34,177 nucleotides of DNA. Origin: Pseudomonadota bacterium. GTDB lineage: Bacteria > Pseudomonadota > Alphaproteobacteria > Rhizobiales > Hyphomicrobiaceae. Where the stretch lies: assembly GCA_023405815.1 (NCBI GenBank), contig JAEXXM010000028.1, positions 1 through 34,177 on the forward strand, written 5' to 3'. The notes under the pieces are model-generated. The model was not told the DNA's origin and ran no database searches. It saw nothing but the letters and a program-made list of their open reading frames with translations. How positions within the stretch are numbered: the stretch's first letter is position 1; every line of letters begins with the position of its first letter. Positions 30,658 to 34,177 of this stretch are shown piece after piece. A program made the translations under genes and the position numbers.

Positions 30658-31338
30658 ATGCCTGCGGCGGGGGAACGGCGCGCTCCGGAAGCACCCAAGC
30701 TGTGCCGCCTCTGCCCGCGGCTGGTGGAATTCCGCGATGAGCACCGCCGCAAGGCTCCCGACTGGTTCAACGGCGCCGTCCCGTCATTCGGCGATGAGCA
30801 GGCGCATCTGCTCATCGTCGGCCTGGCGCCGGGGTTGAACGGGGCCAACCGCACTGGACGCCCCTTCACCGGCGACTACGCCGGCGAGCTGCTTTACGGA
30901 ACGCTGCTTAAGTTCGGCTTCGCGCACGGCTACTACGCGGCGCGTCCCGACGACGGCTTGGCGCTCGTCGACTGCATCATCTCCAACGCCGTCCGCTGCG
31001 TGCCGCCGCAGAACAAGCCGACGCCCCAGGAGATTGCCACCTGCTGCAGCTTCCTTCGTGCGCGAATTGCCGCTCTGCCGAATCTCAGAGCCATCGTTGC
31101 CTTGGGCCGCATAGCGCATGACAGCGTGCTGACCGCGCTTGGCCATCGCAAGTCGCAGTTTGCCTTCGCACATGGCGCCGAGCATGCGCTGCGGCCAAAC
31201 TTGACTCTCTTCGATAGCTTCCATTGCTCGCGCTACAACACCAACACGCGTCGCCTCACGCCCGAGATGTTCCATCAGGTGTTCGCCGACGTGCGTGCGC
31301 TGCTTGCACACGGCGCCCCGGCCCTCAATCGCCCATAA
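30658..31338 (+). CDS. Family 5 (UDGb-type) uracil-DNA glycosylase
   Basis: Base-excision repair enzyme of the iron-sulfur family 5. Cysteines for the [4Fe-4S] cluster are Cys16 and Cys19 in LCRLCPRL, Cys114 in VRCVPP, and Cys129/130. Motif A is GLAPGLNGANRTGRPFTGD (residues 55-73), without the usual catalytic Asp/Asn of family 1 as expected for UDGb. The second motif is HCSRYN (189-194). The 226-residue length fits. It may remove uracil and other deaminated bases. ATG 30658 follows AGGAGGGG (start 15 nt after the NYN stop codon). Confidence 0.88.
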   Translation: MPAAGERRAPEAPKLCRLCPRLVEFRDEHRRKAPDWFNGAVPSFGDEQAHLLIVGLAPGLNGANRTGRPFTGDYAGELLYGTLLKFGFAHGYYAARPDDGLALVDCIISNAVRCVPPQNKPTPQEIATCCSFLRARIAALPNLRAIVALGRIAHDSVLTALGHRKSQFAFAHGAEHALRPNLTLFDSFHCSRYNTNTRRLTPEMFHQVFADVRALLAHGAPALNRP

Positions 31339-31442
31339 ACCCGTCCCCGGCGATGCCCGCTTTCACGACGCGGCCCGCGATGCTAGATGCTATTTGAGCG
31401 AAGCGCATGCCGCTCGTTGCCGCCAGCCAGGAGGCCCCCGCA

Positions 31443-31850
31443 ATGGCTCTCGACATCGCCCCCGAAAAGGTCGCGCACGTCATCATCAAGGCGCGCGAAT
31501 ACGACGCCAAGGTGGGAGCCTGGGACGACTCGCCCGAGGACGGCGACGCCGAGGAGGATCCCACTGCGATCCTTGAGGACTTCACCAACGATCCGACGCG
31601 GGCCGAACTGGCCGGTTTCATCGAGCGCTTGAACTACGACGAGCAGGCAAATCTCGTCGCCCTGATGTGGGTCGGTCGCGGCACCTACGAGAAAGAGGAG
31701 TTCGACGAGGCTGTGGAGACGGCGCGCACCGAGCGCGTCAACTCGACCTCGAGCTACCTTCTCGGCATCCCCCTGCTCTCCGACTACCTCGAGGAGGGGC
31801 TGGAGAAGATGGGCTTCTCCGTCGACGACATCGAAAGCGACGTCCGCTAA
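31443..31850 (+). CDS. DUF3775 family protein
   Basis: A 135-residue acidic protein. The family pattern is LDIAPEKVAHVIIKAREYDAK, then FIERLNYDEQANLVALMWVGRG, and SSYLLGIPLLSDYLEEGLE near the end. The middle is a run of Asp/Glu (DSPEDGDAEEDP). Function unknown; distribution is mostly alphaproteobacterial. ATG 31443 follows AGGAGG; an in-frame ATG at 31407 is less well supported. Two hairpins follow before the convergent peroxiredoxin-like gene. Confidence 0.85.
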   Translation: MALDIAPEKVAHVIIKAREYDAKVGAWDDSPEDGDAEEDPTAILEDFTNDPTRAELAGFIERLNYDEQANLVALMWVGRGTYEKEEFDEAVETARTERVNSTSSYLLGIPLLSDYLEEGLEKMGFSVDDIESDVR

Positions 31851-31871
31851 TTGGATGCGCGCGACGCCCTG

Positions 31872-31919
31872 GCCGCCAAAGGCGGCATGGGCGCAAAGCA
31901 CCCCGCGACCGGGTCGCGG
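31872..31919. terminator. Two adjacent hairpins between convergent genes
   Basis: GCCGCC-AAA-GGCGGC (31872-31886) and CCGCGAC-CGG-GTCGCGG (31903-31919) are perfect stems in the gap between the DUF3775 gene and the convergent peroxiredoxin-like gene. Neither is followed by a strong T run, so a role in ending transcription on either strand is only suggested. Confidence 0.4.
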
Positions 31920-31974
31920 CGCTCAGCTTGCCCTGCGATAGCCGCACGCAATGCTTGCCTCAACTTGTGTCGCA

Positions 31975-32541
31975 CTAAGAAGAAGCCGCCGCGCGCCGCT
32001 TCTCGTCGAGCCAGTCGAGGACCTCCCGCGCATGGCTCGCCGGCCGCTCCACCGGATAGAATGTGTGACTGATGCGCCCGTCGCGTATCAGCAGCGTCAG
32101 CCGCTTCAGATAGGGCGCCCGGTCCGCGGTGAACGTCGGCAGGTTGAGCGCGTCCCGCAACAGAAAGCGCTCATCGCTCAAAAGCGCGAACGGCACCGCG
32201 AGCCGAGCTGCCAGCTCCCGGTGGTGCTCACTCGATTGCCCGCTGACGCCGAAGACCTCGATGCGCTGCGCGCGAAACTTGAGATAGTAGTCGCGGAAGC
32301 CTTCCGTCTCCGGCGTCGAGCCGTGCGCGCCCGGGATGTCGTCCCACCCCGGCGGATCGACGAAGCCCGGACGCCCTGTCCATGGATAGACATAGACGAC
32401 GGATGCACCCCTGCGCGCACTGAGATTGACCGTGCCCCCGCGGCTCGATGGCAGCGCGATGTCCGGCAGCACGAGCCCCGGAACCAGGTGCCGCGCCGCG
32501 CCGTCGTCCTGCAGCACCGCGTCTTTGGCGTCGGTCGTCAT
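31975..32541 (-). CDS. Cysteine-free peroxiredoxin-like protein
   Basis: A 188-residue protein of the AhpC/TSA thioredoxin-like fold, close in sequence to the next gene upstream (32538-33119). Shared pattern: GAARHL, VPDIALP-like, VYVYPWTGRPGF, GWDDIPGAHGSTPETEGFRD, LPFALLSDERF and LKRLTLLIRDG. At the positions of the peroxidatic and resolving cysteines of the sister (BCP/PrxQ-type C-x4-C) this one has Ser75 and Glu80, and it has no cysteine anywhere, so thiol peroxidase chemistry is not possible. It may be a regulatory or scaffolding paralog, or act on another chemistry; the function is unknown. ATG 32541 overlaps the sister gene stop as ATGA, so the two are translationally coupled. Confidence 0.85.
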   Translation of the reverse strand: MTTDAKDAVLQDDGAARHLVPGLVLPDIALPSSRGGTVNLSARRGASVVYVYPWTGRPGFVDPPGWDDIPGAHGSTPETEGFRDYYLKFRAQRIEVFGVSGQSSEHHRELAARLAVPFALLSDERFLLRDALNLPTFTADRAPYLKRLTLLIRDGRISHTFYPVERPASHAREVLDWLDEKRRAAASS

Positions 32542-33119
32542 CCCCTCTGTGCTCTCAACCAATCCAGCACGTCCACTGCGTTCCGATCGGGCGGAAACAC
32601 CGGATAGAACACACGCACGATGACACCGTCGTCGATGATCAGTGCAATGCGCTTCAGAAGCGTCGCGCCGGTAACGAGCATGACAGGAAGCCGCAGCGCG
32701 GTCGTGAGACGCAGCGCCGCATCCGAAAGTAGGGGGAACGGCAGGTGCAGCCGCTCGGCCGCCTCCCGCTGATAGTCGGTGTCCTGCGTCGAAAGCCCGA
32801 ACACCCGAGCGGCCCCCGCCGCCAGAAGCTCGCCATGGTGGTCGCGAAAGGCGCACGATTGCGGCGTGCATCCGCGCGCTCCCGGGATCTCGTCCCAGCC
32901 TTCCGGAAGCGCCACCCCGGGACGCCCGGTGCGTGGATAACCATAGACTACGGTCAACCCTGGCAGTCGCGCGAGCGAAACCTCGCTGCCGTCCGTTGCC
33001 GGCAGAGCAATGTCGGGAACGGTAGAGGCGGTGAGGTGTCGAGCGGCCCCCTCGTCGTCGGGAACCGGCAACTTCGACCAGTCGACGTCCATAAAGTTGG
33101 CACTCGGGTTGACGGACAT
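32538..33119 (-). CDS. Peroxiredoxin-like protein, BCP/PrxQ type (C-x4-C)
   Basis: A 193-residue AhpC/TSA-family protein. Active-site segment GARGCTPQSCAFRDH with peroxidatic Cys84 and resolving Cys89, the spacing of BCP/PrxQ one-helix disulfide peroxiredoxins. VYGYPRTGRPGV and LPFPLLSDAALRL are shared with the cysteine-free sister downstream. ATG 33119 overlaps the smpB stop (TGATG) with AAGGG ahead, indicating an smpB-peroxiredoxin-peroxiredoxin-like transcription unit. An internal ATG at 33092 is an alternative start. Confidence 0.88.
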   Translation of the reverse strand: MSVNPSANFMDVDWSKLPVPDDEGAARHLTASTVPDIALPATDGSEVSLARLPGLTVVYGYPRTGRPGVALPEGWDEIPGARGCTPQSCAFRDHHGELLAAGAARVFGLSTQDTDYQREAAERLHLPFPLLSDAALRLTTALRLPVMLVTGATLLKRIALIIDDGVIVRVFYPVFPPDRNAVDVLDWLRAQRG

Positions 33120-33595
33120 CAGCCCTTCTCGCGCATGAGGCGCGCCTTCTCCCGGTTCCAGTCCCGCTTCTTCGCGGTCTCGCGCTTGTCGTGCAGCTTC
33201 TTGCCCTGGGCGAGGGCGAGCTTCAGCTTGGCGATGCCGCGCTCGTTGAAATAGAGCTCTAGCGGAACGATCGTCATGCCCTGCCGTTCCACGGCGATGG
33301 CGAGCTTGTGAATTTCCTTGGCGTGCAGCAAGAGGCGCCGCTTGCGCCGCGGCTCGTGCTGAAAGAACCGCCCCGCGCCTTGGTACTCCGGGATGTAGGC
33401 GTTGATCAGCCACAGACCGCCGTCCTCGACGGAGGCATAGCTCTCGCCGATGGTCGCCTGGCCCTTGCGCAGCGACTTCACCTCCGTGCCCGTGAGCTGC
33501 AGGCCGGCTTCCCAGGTCTCGGTGAGGAAGAATTCGTGGCGGGCCTGCCGGTTCTCGGCAACGATGCGGCGGCCGCCATCTTTTTTGGCCGCCAT
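33119..33595 (-). CDS. smpB: SsrA-binding protein SmpB
   Basis: Binds tmRNA and brings it to stalled ribosomes. The family pattern is complete: ENRQARHEFFLTETWEAGL, LTGTEVKSLRKGQATIGES, NAYIPEYQ, RRKRRLLLHAKEI and the basic C-terminal tail (KRDWNREKARLMREKG). 158 residues. ATG 33595 has AAAAGG ahead. It lies 36 nt after dapA on the same strand. The tmRNA gene itself was not found in the window. Confidence 0.96.
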   Translation of the reverse strand: MAAKKDGGRRIVAENRQARHEFFLTETWEAGLQLTGTEVKSLRKGQATIGESYASVEDGGLWLINAYIPEYQGAGRFFQHEPRRKRRLLLHAKEIHKLAIAVERQGMTIVPLELYFNERGIAKLKLALAQGKKLHDKRETAKKRDWNREKARLMREKG

Positions 33596-33631
33596 GGCCT
33601 TTTGGCTCCGAACTTGAGAGGTCGCGCCGCC

Positions 33632-34177
33632 CTACTCTGCAGCGCGGGCCTGAATGAGGCCAACGCTGGCGAGCGCCGCATCGACGATCCGCTGCGAAGC
33701 CTGGGAGATCGGCACCAGCGGCAGGCGAACGTCGGGCGTGCACAGCCCCAGGCGCGATGCCGCGTACTTCACCGGCCCCGGATTGGCCTCGCAGAACATC
33801 GCATCGTGCAGGGGCATCAGCCGGTCCTGAAGCGCGAGCGCGGTCTTGTAGTCGCCGGCAAGGCACGCGTTCTGGAACTCTGCGCACAGGCGTGGCGCGA
33901 TGTTCGAGACCACCGAGATGCAGCCGTGACCGCCGTGCGCCATGAAGCCCAGCGCGGTGGCATCCTCACCCGAGAGAAGGTTGAACTCCGGCCCCATCGC
34001 CAAGCGCTGTTGCGAGGCACGCGCGAGGTTGGCCGTCGCATCCTTCACGCCGACGACGTTCTTCAACGCGAAGCAGCGCGCCATGGTGTCGACGGTCATG
34101 TCGACCACCGAGCGCCCCGGGATGTTGTAGATCACGATCGGAATATCGACGGCGTCGTTGATCGCCTTGTAGTGCTG
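33632..34177 (-). CDS. dapA: 4-hydroxy-tetrahydrodipicolinate synthase, 5' end cut by window edge
   Basis: Lysine/diaminopimelate pathway aldolase. The window holds the last 181 residues, in frame to its edge. IVIYNIPGRSVVDMTVDTMA holds the catalytic-site Tyr; NVVGVKDATANLARASQQR holds the Schiff-base lysine; LLSGEDATALGFMAHGGHG is the substrate-binding stretch. The end is complete (TAG at 33632). The N-terminal third lies beyond base 34177. Confidence 0.95.
   Translation of the reverse strand, partial: QHYKAINDAVDIPIVIYNIPGRSVVDMTVDTMARCFALKNVVGVKDATANLARASQQRLAMGPEFNLLSGEDATALGFMAHGGHGCISVVSNIAPRLCAEFQNACLAGDYKTALALQDRLMPLHDAMFCEANPGPVKYAASRLGLCTPDVRLPLVPISQASQRIVDAALASVGLIQARAAE

Overview
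The window looks like a chromosomal core segment of a high-GC alphaproteobacterium, most likely Hyphomicrobiales (Rhizobiales) near the Hyphomicrobiaceae. The grounds are the order eno-ftsB-pdhA-pdhB(with lipoyl domain)-pdhC-lpdA, the order dapA-smpB ... rpoZ-rsh ... pdxJ-acpS-lepB-rnc-era, a single bifunctional Rsh, and alphaproteobacterial families such as DUF3775 and the queC/E/D/F set. The genus is inference; no rRNA or tRNA gene was seen. Both ends cut genes: lpdA loses its 3' end at base 1 and dapA loses its 5' end at base 34177.

Layout. 1-8.3 kb, minus strand: lpdA, two tandem paralogous lipoproteins, pdhC, pdhB, pdhA, ftsB and eno, i.e. the pyruvate dehydrogenase complex with glycolytic enolase and a divisome protein. 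The E2 (pdhC) has no lipoyl domain; the only one in the complex genes seen is on E1 beta. A GIY-YIG nuclease gene bounded by 30-bp inverted repeats sits between pdhA and pdhB. 8.4-13.1 kb, plus strand: a GFA-family protein, queC, dps, an aldo/keto reductase, queE, queD and queF, which supply most steps to preQ1 for queuosine. 13.3-18.4 kb: an acyltransferase (minus), then an L,D-transpeptidase, a membrane methyltransferase and small proteins of unknown role (plus). 18.5-29.6 kb, minus strand: thrS, a small membrane protein, an outer-membrane beta-barrel gene wedged between two copies of the era 3' end, then era, rnc, lepB, acpS, pdxJ, DUF2062, rsh and rpoZ. 30.0-31.9 kb, plus strand: NYN-domain protein, family 5 uracil-DNA glycosylase, DUF3775. 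32-34.2 kb, minus strand: two tandem peroxiredoxin-like genes coupled to smpB, then dapA.

Most notable signals. (1) A family of REP-like palindromes arranged as inverted pairs. Two copies are 90-bp units with a related 32-nt spacer (6899-6988, 18458-18547); in a third locus (4847-5270) the space between the two halves holds a GIY-YIG nuclease gene. No REP-associated tyrosine transposase gene is present here, so the nuclease is a candidate mobiliser of this repeat family. (2) A 1.1-kb insert carrying one outer-membrane protein gene, flanked by direct repeats of the era 3' end that differ mostly at synonymous sites, as expected if an incoming segment brought its own era terminus. (3) A lipoyl-less E2. 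(4) A peroxiredoxin-like protein with no cysteine next to a normal C-x4-C paralog. (5) A QueD lacking the usual catalytic cysteine before its HGH motif.
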